Made by a program: the position numbers and the translations under genes. A stretch of 6,123 nt of DNA. Origin: Deltaproteobacteria bacterium. GTDB taxonomy: Bacteria; Desulfobacterota; Desulfobacteria; Desulfobacterales; C00003060. The notes below the pieces were generated by a model. It had not been told where the DNA came from and did no database searches. It saw only the letters and a program-made list of their open reading frames with translations. Positions 1 to 5,388 of the stretch are shown piece by piece (positions within the stretch are counted from its first letter, which is position 1; each line of letters begins with the position of its first letter). Location of the stretch: assembly GCA_003647435.1 (NCBI GenBank), contig QMMV01000135.1:1-6123 (forward strand). Reading direction: 5' to 3'.

Positions 1-48
1 ACTTAATATAGTATATGAAACAGAGGAATTCAAGAACAAAAACGCCCG

Positions 49-65
49 AGCAACCAATATGCCAT
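49..65 (-). promoter_or_regulatory. Sigma-54-like -24/-12 promoter element facing left
   Basis: Read on the minus strand, the site is TGGCATA, four bases (TTGG), then TTGCT. This fits the sigma-54 consensus TGGCACG-N4-TTGCW at all key positions except the last two of the -24 block, and the GG and GC dinucleotides are exactly 10 bases apart. Transcription would start near position 38 and run off the left edge, so it would serve an unseen gene diverging from the channel operon. No start codon or ribosome site for such a gene is visible in the 37 bases that remain. Sigma-54 promoters also need an upstream activator, which I cannot identify here. A chance match is possible. Confidence 0.42.
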
Positions 66-92
66 GCCTGTATCTATTATCGTGCAAATAAC

Positions 93-120
93 TTGAATAA
101 AAAAATTCTTTTGGTAATAT
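93..120 (+). promoter_or_regulatory. Probable sigma-70-type promoter of the K+ channel operon
   Basis: A -35-like TTGAAT at 93-98 is followed after 16 bases by TAATAT at 115-120; each matches its consensus at 4 of 6 positions. An overlapping TATAAA at 118-123 is a better -10 (5 of 6) but would need a 19-base spacer. Either choice puts the transcript start at about 127-131. That leaves a leader of roughly 25 bases before the TTG start at 155, and it argues against the TTG at 125. The surrounding DNA is strongly AT-rich, as expected for a promoter. Confidence 0.5.
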
Positions 121-131
121 AAAATTGCCAA
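111..131. promoter_or_regulatory. Operator-like inverted repeat over the -10
   Basis: TTGGTAAT, a 5-base centre, then ATTGCCAA: the 8-base arms are inverted repeats that match at 7 positions, and the mismatch is a G-T pair in RNA. The site covers the predicted -10 and the transcript start. A dimeric repressor bound there would block the channel operon. The cognate regulator is not identifiable from the site. Confidence 0.4.
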
Positions 132-154
132 GTGTCGAAAAAGGAGCAGCAACA

Positions 155-1396
155 TTGAAAAGAAAAAGCCGGCTCCTTAACCTTACCAGGGTTATTAATT
201 GGTTCCGAGAGGCGCACAACCTCTTGAAGCGGGAGAGGTTTCTTAACCTTCTTAGTGTAGTTTTCCTGTTCATCATCTTCGGTGCGCTGGCGATTTTTTT
301 CTCTGATAATTATTACACCACTAAAGGAATCAGCGGAATCCTTGACGCTATTTACTGGGCTGTTGTGACCATCACCACGGTGGGGTACGGAGATATCGTT
401 CCTACTTCTTCCCTGGCGAAAATAGCCGGACTGATAATTATTCTTAGCGGTCCAGCCCTTCTGGCCCTCGTGACGGCCTCGGTTGCATCTATCTATGTGG
501 AAAGGAAAATCAAGGAAGGAAAGGGATTGGAATCTATCAAAGACAAAGATCACGTTATCATTTGCGGCTGGAATGAAAATGGCGAAAAGGTGATAGACAG
601 CATCGTCGCCCAGATGAAAGCGGGCCAGACAAGTATAGTCCTCGTAAATGAGCTTAGTAGAGATGAGGTTCAATCCATCCAGTACAAGTACAAAGATTAC
701 AACCTGCGCTTTGTGCGGGGTAATTTCGTAAGAGAAGATGTTCTTGCAAGGGCCAACATAATGAATGCCAGATCCGCTATTGTGATGGCAGATGTCTCCG
801 GGGGACACAGTATTGAAAAAGCAGATCAGAGAACCATTTTTGGGACCATGACTATAAAGTCAATGGCCCCGAAGGTTAGAACCTGCGCAGAGCTCATAGA
901 CGGACACAATAGAGAGCATCTTGTAAGGACCAAAGTTGATGAGATTATTGTGAGAGGAGAATCCTCTGGTTGTATGCTGGCCATGGCAGCCATAGCCCCC
1001 GGAGTATCTTCTACCATAAGATCACTTATAAGTAGTGAAGATGAAAATAAGATCTGGCGTCTCCCTGTACCGTCAAGATATGTGGGTAAATCCTTCGGTG
1101 AGTTATCCGCCCATCTCAGGGAAAAGTTTAGCGCAATTGTGCTCGCTGTTTTAAGAGAACAAAAGCAGATGAAACTGGGTGATATTCTTTCCCCGGACTC
1201 AACATCAATAGACGAATTTATCAAGAGAAAGTTTGAAGAATCAGGGAAGGATTTTTTTGGGGAAAAAGAGAAGGTCTCGGTTGTGATCAATCCACCTGAT
1301 GATTATCAACTGAGCAAGAATCACGCAATTGTTGTCATTTCAAAGGAAAAACCGGAAGAAGCTGGATTCGTGGAACGACTTGTAAAAGGAACATAA
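155..1396 (+). CDS. Two-TM potassium channel with cytoplasmic RCK (TrkA-N/TrkA-C) domain
   Basis: A 413-residue membrane protein predicted to conduct K+. Residues about 30-49 form the first membrane helix, about 63-74 the pore helix, 75-80 the selectivity filter TVGYGD, and about 88-113 the second helix. There is no voltage sensor. The cytoplasmic part starts with an RCK N-lobe at about 133-250, where HVIICGWNENGEKV gives the Rossmann-type glycine loop in the GWxxxx form used by MthK-like channels. An RCK C-lobe follows at about 303-398 and ends in the typical NPPDDYQLSKNHAIVVI strand-turn-strand. The layout and length are those of MthK-type ligand-gated channels, which assemble as tetramers with a gating ring. 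I chose the TTG at 155 because AAGGAG at 141-146 lies 8 bases upstream. An in-frame TTG at 125 would add 10 residues but has no ribosome site and falls at the transcript start. The next gene begins 7 bases after the stop. The gating ligand (Ca2+, Na+, nucleotide) cannot be read from the sequence. Confidence 0.92.
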   Translation: MKRKSRLLNLTRVINWFREAHNLLKRERFLNLLSVVFLFIIFGALAIFFSDNYYTTKGISGILDAIYWAVVTITTVGYGDIVPTSSLAKIAGLIIILSGPALLALVTASVASIYVERKIKEGKGLESIKDKDHVIICGWNENGEKVIDSIVAQMKAGQTSIVLVNELSRDEVQSIQYKYKDYNLRFVRGNFVREDVLARANIMNARSAIVMADVSGGHSIEKADQRTIFGTMTIKSMAPKVRTCAELIDGHNREHLVRTKVDEIIVRGESSGCMLAMAAIAPGVSSTIRSLISSEDENKIWRLPVPSRYVGKSFGELSAHLREKFSAIVLAVLREQKQMKLGDILSPDSTSIDEFIKRKFEESGKDFFGEKEKVSVVINPPDDYQLSKNHAIVVISKEKPEEAGFVERLVKGT

Positions 1397-1403
1397 TTAC
1401 ACT

Positions 1404-1907
1404 ATGAACGCCACGGAAACAGTAAAGAATAGCTTCATCTTTAATACTCTGAACGACGAACAATTAGCTAAGGTCGTTAACATTACAAGGGAAAGAAGGT
1501 TTGACAAAGGCAGTGTCATCATGCACGAGGGGCATGAAGGGGATGCAATGTATATGATCGCCAAAGGAGAGGTGGAAGTATCAAAAAGTCTGACCATGAA
1601 GTTCGGGGATGATGATTACAGACAGAAAGAGAAGGTGTTGAGCCGATTTCGACCTGAAGATCACGTGGTCTTTGGAGAGATGGCTCTTATTGCAAAGGGT
1701 ACTCGCTCTGCTTCCATAACCGCCAGAACCGATTGCGTTCTCCTTGAAATAACAAGAGATGATTTCTTAAAACTCATCAAGGAAGAACCTGACATGGGTG
1801 TCACGATTTTGTTGAAGATCTCTGAACTGCTCATAGACCGGCTCAAACACTCGGATCAGGATGTTATCAGGCTGACAACCGCCTTATCTATTGCGCTGAG
1901 TGGTTAA
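1404..1907 (+). CDS. Stand-alone cyclic-nucleotide-binding domain protein
   Basis: A 167-residue soluble protein of the cNMP-binding fold. Residues about 11-125 form the CRP-type beta roll, including the early turn FDKGSVIMHEGHEGDAMYMI (33-52) and the phosphate-binding cassette FGEMAL...TRSASITA (90-107). The residues that hold the cyclic phosphate in CRP (E72, R82, S83) correspond to E92, R101 and S102, so ligand binding is plausible. The loop at about 62-88 is longer and more charged than in CRP. The C-terminus (about 131-167) is one long helix like the CRP dimer helix, and no helix-turn-helix follows, so this is not a transcription factor. The gene starts 7 bases after the channel stop, with AAAAGGA at 1384-1390 inside the channel gene as a somewhat distant (13-base) ribosome site; co-translation is likely. 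The context suggests a regulatory subunit of the channel acting in trans. That role is inferred. Confidence 0.88.
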   Translation: MNATETVKNSFIFNTLNDEQLAKVVNITRERRFDKGSVIMHEGHEGDAMYMIAKGEVEVSKSLTMKFGDDDYRQKEKVLSRFRPEDHVVFGEMALIAKGTRSASITARTDCVLLEITRDDFLKLIKEEPDMGVTILLKISELLIDRLKHSDQDVIRLTTALSIALSG

Positions 1908-1932
1908 AAAAGTCTCCAGAACCCTGTCGCCA

Positions 1933-2367
1933 TCAGGTGTTCCCAGAACACTTGGAACAGTAACCAAACACCTCAAGTTTATGACCTTTAATTGTGAACC
2001 CATATTTTTCAGCCAGCTTTTTTTCGAGCCTCTTTAAAGATCCTTCTTCAAATTCGATAGTCTTCCCGCAACCCAGACACCGAAGGTGGCAGTGGGGTTT
2101 GTGGCCATAAATGTGCTCATAGTGCTGGCGACCGTCTTCAAAATAGGCTTCCTGAATCAGATTTGATTCCAACAAATACGGAATCAAGCGGTAGATGGAT
2201 GGCTTGGAGATCTTTTTCTTCTTTCTTTTCAGGCGCAAATAGAGTTCATCCACATCAAAATGCTCGTGGGTGGCAAAGATCTCTCGAATGATTGTTTCTC
2301 GCTCCGGAGTGTTTCTCAGACCCTTTTCGCGAGCAAATTCACGAAAGACCTCTATTTCATTTTTCAT
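1933..2367 (-). CDS. Fur-family metal-responsive transcriptional repressor
   Basis: A 144-residue protein of the Fur/PerR/Zur family, of normal length. Residues 1-85 form the winged-helix DNA-binding domain, with RNTPERETIIREIF at 18-31 and the recognition region SKPSIYRLIPYLLESNLI at 54-71. Residues about 86-144 form the dimer and metal domain. Structural zinc would be held by C97/C100 and C137/C140. By alignment with E. coli Fur, the regulatory site H33-E81-H88-H90 is kept as H36, E84, H92 and H94. The second site (H87, D89, E108, H125) is mostly lost, as P91, C93, K112 and H129. GGAG at 2375-2378 (minus strand) lies 7 bases before the ATG. The gene converges on the cNMP-binding gene with a 25-base gap. 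Whether it senses iron, zinc, manganese or peroxide cannot be decided from sequence alone, so I give no symbol. Confidence 0.93.
   Translation of the reverse strand: MKNEIEVFREFAREKGLRNTPERETIIREIFATHEHFDVDELYLRLKRKKKKISKPSIYRLIPYLLESNLIQEAYFEDGRQHYEHIYGHKPHCHLRCLGCGKTIEFEEGSLKRLEKKLAEKYGFTIKGHKLEVFGYCSKCSGNT
1934..1954. terminator. Hairpin at the fur-family gene 3' end, doubtful terminator
   Basis: A 9-base-pair stem with one G-T pair and a 3-base CCA loop, CAGGTGTTC-CCA-GAACACTTG, lies at the last codons of the fur-family gene. On the plus strand no T-run follows. On the minus strand a run of six T (1907-1912) comes more than 20 bases later, too far for a standard intrinsic terminator. It could protect the 3' end of one of the two converging transcripts. 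Part of the symmetry may be incidental to coding. Confidence 0.25.
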
Positions 2368-2414
2368 AGTTTGTCTCCATTTATACTGGCTTCAAGAGTC
2401 ATCATTGTTTCGTC

Positions 2415-2429
2415 TGATATCAATTTTCA
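2415..2429. promoter_or_regulatory. Fur-box-like site over the fur-family -10
   Basis: TGATATC-A-ATTTTCA matches the 7-1-7 Fur box TGATAAT-N-ATTATCA at 11 of 14 arm positions (5 of 7 left, 6 of 7 right). It overlaps the -10 and part of the spacer, the usual place for autorepression. Fur-family genes often regulate themselves, so the site fits its neighbour. AT-rich promoters do give chance matches. Confidence 0.42.
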
Positions 2430-2439
2430 CACCTGGTGT
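2429..2439. promoter_or_regulatory. 11-base perfect palindrome over the fur-family -35
   Basis: ACACC-T-GGTGT is a perfect 5-1-5 inverted repeat that abuts the Fur-box-like site and covers the first half of the -35. It could be a second operator half or a separate regulator's site. It is short enough to arise by chance. Confidence 0.25.
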
Positions 2440-2481
2440 CAATAGAAAATGGCCGGGAGCCATTACCAAACAAAGCTTCCG

Positions 2482-2501
2482 GTTGAGCACTTCTGCTCAG
2501 C
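2482..2501. repeat. Inverted repeat (hairpin) between divergent promoters
   Basis: GTTGAGCA-CTTC-TGCTCAGC forms an 8-base-pair stem with one G-T pair and a 4-base loop. No T-run follows on either strand, so it is not an intrinsic terminator. Its position upstream of both promoters suits a regulator site. The binding protein is unknown. Confidence 0.35.
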
Positions 2502-2556
2502 TTGGATATCTTATTGATGAAAAGCGTTGGTTACTTGAATGAAATTACTCATCTAT

Positions 2557-2585
2557 TTGACAACCGCCGAACTTTATCATAAGAA
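2557..2585 (+). promoter_or_regulatory. Possible promoter of the nifX-like/tkt operon
   Basis: A perfect TTGACA at 2557-2562 has no strong -10 at the ideal distance. CATAAG at 2578-2583 (4 of 6, spacer 15) and TAAGAA at 2580-2585 (3 of 6, spacer 17) are the candidates. Either would start transcription near 2590 and leave a leader of about 90 bases. The weak -10 suggests an activator or a different start point. Confidence 0.35.
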
Positions 2586-2598
2586 AAGAATCCATACC

Positions 2599-2675
2599 TA
2601 AAGGGAGTAGTAACCTATCTTGGGCTCTCAACTTCTCCCGCTGGTTGGGAAATTTGGTAGTCCTTTGAAAGGGGG
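2599..2675 (+). promoter_or_regulatory. Foldable 5' leader of the nifX-like gene
   Basis: Two mutually exclusive pairings are visible: AAAGG (2600-2604) with CCTTT (2662-2666), closing a 67-base domain, and GGGAG (2603-2607) with CTCCC (2635-2639). The freed CTCCC could also pair with the G-run of the ribosome site GAAAGGGGG at 2667-2675, which lies 6 bases before the ATG. The opening AAAGGGAGTAG recalls the start of the yybP-ykoY (manganese) riboswitch, but the other conserved parts of that class are not recognisable. A structured leader is therefore supported only weakly, and no known class is assigned. Confidence 0.25.
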
Positions 2676-2681
2676 TTTCCA

Positions 2682-3062
2682 ATGATTGTGGCAATTACGT
2701 CAAAGGGAAAAACGCTGGAGGCTGAAATGGAATTGCGGTTTTCACGCAGTCCATTCTTTATTATTGCGGACACCGAGACGGGAGAATTCAAGGCATTTAA
2801 AAACCCCGGCGCATCGGCCAAAGATGCAGCCTGTGTTGATGCCGTAAAATTTCTGGTCAGCCAAGGCGTGAAAGCCATTTTAACCGGGAACATAGGCCAC
2901 AATGCCTTCACCACCGTCAAAGACACGCAGATGAAAATCTATTGGGCTACTGCCGGAACAGTTGGTAAAGCCCTTGAAAAATTCAAAAAACGCAGACTAT
3001 TGCTTGCAAAAGAACCCTCGGTAGGTTTCAGAGAAGGCCTTAGAACGAAACCGTCAAAATGA
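2682..3062 (+). CDS. NifX/NifB C-terminal-type (dinitrogenase FeMo-cofactor family) protein
   Basis: A 126-residue soluble protein of the Nitro_FeMo-Co family, an RNase H-like fold that in NifX, NafY and the NifB C-terminus binds Fe-S or Fe-Mo cofactor precursors. Family hallmarks are an opening strand MIVAITSKG, the RFSRSPFFIIAD segment at 19-30 (usually RFGRAPYF), and the GVKAILTGNIGHNAF turn at 62-76, followed by a GTVGKALEKF helix at 92-101. A basic tail after residue 102 is slightly longer than usual and looks disordered. No nitrogenase or radical-SAM domain is nearby. Stand-alone members are common in anaerobes that do not fix nitrogen, and their cargo is mostly unknown. The strong ribosome site GAAAGGGGG lies 6 bases upstream. 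It is the first gene of the operon, 47 bases ahead of transketolase. Confidence 0.88.
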   Translation: MIVAITSKGKTLEAEMELRFSRSPFFIIADTETGEFKAFKNPGASAKDAACVDAVKFLVSQGVKAILTGNIGHNAFTTVKDTQMKIYWATAGTVGKALEKFKKRRLLLAKEPSVGFREGLRTKPSK

Positions 3063-3109
3063 GCAGTGATCCAAAACCATGACACGCATATCGATAGGGA
3101 GGAGAGTAA

Positions 3110-5146
3110 GTGAAACTTGCCCAGAAAGCAATTGAAACAACAAAACAAACAGACGAGCTCGACCAGCTTTGTATAAATACGATACGCATGCTGGCCGTGG
3201 ATGCCGTGGAAAAGGCACATTCCGGACACCCCGGGATGCCCATGGAGGCCGCCGACATTGGATACGTCCTCTGGACCAGGTTCTTACAACATAACCCTGC
3301 CAACCCCCGATGGCCCAACCGGGATCGGTTTGTTCTTTCGGCAGGCCACGGATCAATGCTGTTGTATGCCCTTCTTTATCTGACAGGATACGACGTTTCT
3401 CTTGACGATATACGGCAATTCCGGCAATGGAGCAGTAAGACACCCGGACACCCTGAGTACGGCCTGACCCCAGGGGTTGAGACTACTACAGGCCCTCTCG
3501 GTCAGGGTTTTTCCAACGGGGTCGGAATGGCCATAGCCCAGGAATATCTTGCTCAGTGTTTCAACCGTCCAGAATACCCTCTTGTTGATTATTTCATATA
3601 TGCCCTCGTGAGTGACGGAGACATGATGGAGGGAATTTCATCAGAGTCAGCCTCTCTGGCCGGCCATCTCCGCCTGGGCCGCCTCATTTACATATACCTG
3701 GATAACCGCATTACAATAGAAGGGAGCACAAGCCTCACTTTCACCGAAGATGTTGCCGGTCGTTTCAAGGCCTACGGGTGGCATGTGCAAAAGGTGGATG
3801 GCCATGACATTCATCAAATAGCATCAGCGATTGCCGCTGCAAGGGAAGAAACACAGAGGCCATCACTGATTATTGCCCGCACGCACCTCGCCTATTCAAG
3901 CCCCACCAAGCAGGATAAGGCATCAGCTCACGGTGAACCGCTTGGTGCCGATGAAGTTCGATCGCTAAGGAAGAAGCTCAACTGGCCTGAAGACTTGTTT
4001 TTTGTACCTAAAAAAGCACTTGCCCAATTTCGAAATTCCATAGAAAGAGGCCGGAAATGGGAGGTTGAATGGTTACATCTCTATGATTCCTATGCCAACA
4101 AATACCCGGATATGGCAAGACAGTGGAAGGAATTCCACGACAGAAAGTGGCCAGACGGCTGGGAAAAAGAGCTGCCCACCTTTGAGCCGGAACAAGGGCC
4201 GATAGCAACCCGAAGCGCTTCGGGAAAAGTACTTGAACGTCTATCCCCAAAGCTGTCGCGGCTTTTAGGTGGTTCGGCAGACCTTGCTCCATCAACAAAG
4301 ACCTTTGTTAAAAAGCTGGGGGTAATCAAGCGAGATCTCTGCGGGAGAAATATCCATTTTGGTGTGCGCGAACACGCCATGGGGGGAATACTCAATGGTA
4401 TTGCCCTGAGTCAGTGCCTGGTCCCCTACGGGAGCACCTTTCTCGTTTTTTCCGATTACATGCGTCCTGCAATTAGGCTGGCCGCCCTGATGAGACTCCA
4501 AATTATCTATGTCTTCACACACGACTCAGTCGCTGTCGGTGAGGACGGCCCGACCCATCAACCGGTAGAACAATTGGCAGCCTTGCGTGCGATACCAAAT
4601 CTTGTAGTTATGCGACCCGCCGACGCCAACGAAACTGCGTTTGCGTGGCAATTTGCTCTGAATCACAAGAACGGTCCTACTGCCTTGATCCTCAGCCGGC
4701 AGAAGCTGCCAATTATTGACAGGAGCCGCTTCGCTTCAGCTGCTGGAGTACTGCGGGGTGCCTACATCATGTCTGATGCAGCTCCGGGCACACCTGAAGT
4801 CCTGATCATTGCCAGCGGCTCAGAGGTGCATCTCGCAGTGGCTGCTTATGAAAAGCTTGTTCATGAAGGAATCGCCGTTCGCCTTGTAAGCATGCCAAGC
4901 TGGAAGCTCTTTGACGCTCAGGAGGCACATTATCGTGACCACGTATTGCCGCCCACTGTCAAAGCGCGCCTGGCTATTGAGGCATCCGTATCTATGGGGT
5001 GGGAACGCTACGCAGGCTCTGAAGGCAAGGTAATCAGCATTGAGCGGTTCGGAGCCTCAGCTCCGGGAAATATTATTTTGGAAAAGTTCGGCTTTACAAC
5101 ATCTGCCATAATTTCCGCAGTAAAAGATATGCTCAAGAAATCCTGA
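3110..5146 (+). CDS. tkt: Transketolase
   Basis: A 678-residue cytosolic, thiamine-diphosphate-dependent enzyme that moves two-carbon ketol units between sugar phosphates in the non-oxidative pentose phosphate pathway. All three domains are present at normal length. Signature 1 is at 26-44 (RMLAVDAVEKAHSGHPGMP), with H40 and H80, the GPLGQG loop at 128-133, and the ThDP/metal motif from D169 to N199. Signature 2 is at 471-488 (HDSVAVGEDGPTHQPVEQ). By comparison with E. coli, the catalytic glutamate is E421 in GVREHAM, and H114, H274, R368, S389, H471, D479, H483 and R530 match substrate or cofactor contacts. The ThDP motif reads SDG...DN rather than GDG...DN, a variant I believe other bacterial transketolases share. 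The start is GTG, with AGGGAGGAG at 3096-3104 ahead of it (GGAGG 7 bases away). It is translated between the nifX-like gene and a small basic gene 16 bases downstream. Confidence 0.97.
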   Translation: MKLAQKAIETTKQTDELDQLCINTIRMLAVDAVEKAHSGHPGMPMEAADIGYVLWTRFLQHNPANPRWPNRDRFVLSAGHGSMLLYALLYLTGYDVSLDDIRQFRQWSSKTPGHPEYGLTPGVETTTGPLGQGFSNGVGMAIAQEYLAQCFNRPEYPLVDYFIYALVSDGDMMEGISSESASLAGHLRLGRLIYIYLDNRITIEGSTSLTFTEDVAGRFKAYGWHVQKVDGHDIHQIASAIAAAREETQRPSLIIARTHLAYSSPTKQDKASAHGEPLGADEVRSLRKKLNWPEDLFFVPKKALAQFRNSIERGRKWEVEWLHLYDSYANKYPDMARQWKEFHDRKWPDGWEKELPTFEPEQGPIATRSASGKVLERLSPKLSRLLGGSADLAPSTKTFVKKLGVIKRDLCGRNIHFGVREHAMGGILNGIALSQCLVPYGSTFLVFSDYMRPAIRLAALMRLQIIYVFTHDSVAVGEDGPTHQPVEQLAALRAIPNLVVMRPADANETAFAWQFALNHKNGPTALILSRQKLPIIDRSRFASAAGVLRGAYIMSDAAPGTPEVLIIASGSEVHLAVAAYEKLVHEGIAVRLVSMPSWKLFDAQEAHYRDHVLPPTVKARLAIEASVSMGWERYAGSEGKVISIERFGASAPGNIILEKFGFTTSAIISAVKDMLKKS

Positions 5147-5162
5147 ACGGAGGATGAACTAT

Positions 5163-5291
5163 ATGTCCCGTCACAAAAAGATTGAACGACGAAGAGAAAT
5201 AGAGCGCAGGCGCAGGCGCCGTGAAAAGAGAGCAAAGCTTCGAGCTAAAGGCTTGCTCCAAAAAGAGGGTAGACAAAACGACAAATCTTAG
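5163..5291 (+). CDS. Small arginine-rich basic protein of unknown function
   Basis: A 42-residue reading frame, MSRHKKIERRREIERRRR and onward to a TAG. GGAGGA at 5149-5154 lies 8 bases before the ATG, an excellent ribosome site. An in-frame ATG at 5154 is rejected because it would sit directly on that site. The protein is almost all Arg, Lys and Glu up to residue 29. Six arginines in a row at 15-20 come from a hexamer repeat (CGCAGG twice, then CGC), followed by EKRAKLRAKGLLQKEG. It should form one long, very basic helix suited to binding RNA, ribosome or nucleic acid. I have an uncertain memory of short Arg-rich families of this style (for example DUF6800), which I cannot confirm. It starts 16 bases after the transketolase stop and probably shares its transcript. 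Confidence 0.72.
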   Translation: MSRHKKIERRREIERRRRRREKRAKLRAKGLLQKEGRQNDKS

Positions 5292-5388
5292 TAAACCATT
5301 TGCGCCCCAAAGTTTGCTCCATTGGCCAAGCATATATCTTTCTTGACCCATCTGGCGACCAATTGTTTCCCGAGGGTAGCGCTGCGTA

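Larger units (their letters stand above)
2414..2442 (-). promoter_or_regulatory. Promoter of the fur-family gene
   Basis: On the minus strand a perfect TTGACA (2437-2442) is followed after exactly 17 bases by TATCAG (2414-2419, 4 of 6 to TATAAT). The transcript would start near 2407, giving a leader of about 40 bases that contains the GGAG ribosome site. Spacing and the perfect -35 make this the best promoter in the window. Confidence 0.6.
2368..2681. other. Divergent intergenic region between fur-family gene and nifX-like gene
   Basis: This 314-base stretch holds no convincing gene. From left to right it contains the fur-family ribosome site and leader (2368-2413), its promoter with a Fur-box-like site and an 11-base palindrome (2414-2442), a perfect-loop hairpin (2482-2501), a TTGACA for the rightward operon (2557-2562), and an approximately 95-base foldable leader ending in the strong ribosome site of the nifX-like gene. 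Short reading frames crossing it have no ribosome site. Confidence 0.7.

Noticed and set aside
125..154. Upstream TTG start giving a 423-residue channel
   Set aside because: No ribosome site precedes it and it lies at the predicted transcript start inside a palindrome. TTG 155 has AAGGAG 8 bases upstream.
77..808. Long minus-strand open frame opposite the channel gene
   Set aside because: No ribosome site and no family resemblance; it is a shadow of the channel coding sequence, whose filter and RCK motifs are unmistakable.
1404..1907. CRP/FNR-type transcription factor
   Set aside because: The protein ends after the dimer-type helix; there is no helix-turn-helix and no frame continuing one after the stop.
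2260..2542. Plus-strand frames running from inside the fur-family gene into the intergenic region
   Set aside because: They overlap the fur-family gene antisense, lack ribosome sites, and their translations show no recognisable domain.
2557..2580. TATCAT at 2575-2580 as the -10 for TTGACA
   Set aside because: The spacer would be only 12 bases, too short for sigma-70.
4008..4522. Minus-strand frames inside transketolase
   Set aside because: They are antisense to conserved catalytic motifs of transketolase and have no start signals.
5292..5388. Terminator between the converging tkt operon and the lipoprotein gene
   Set aside because: I see only short palindromes (TTGGCCAA, AGCGCT, CCC-GA-GGG) and a T-run at 5392-5396 without a good GC stem before it. 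Nothing meets the intrinsic-terminator pattern.
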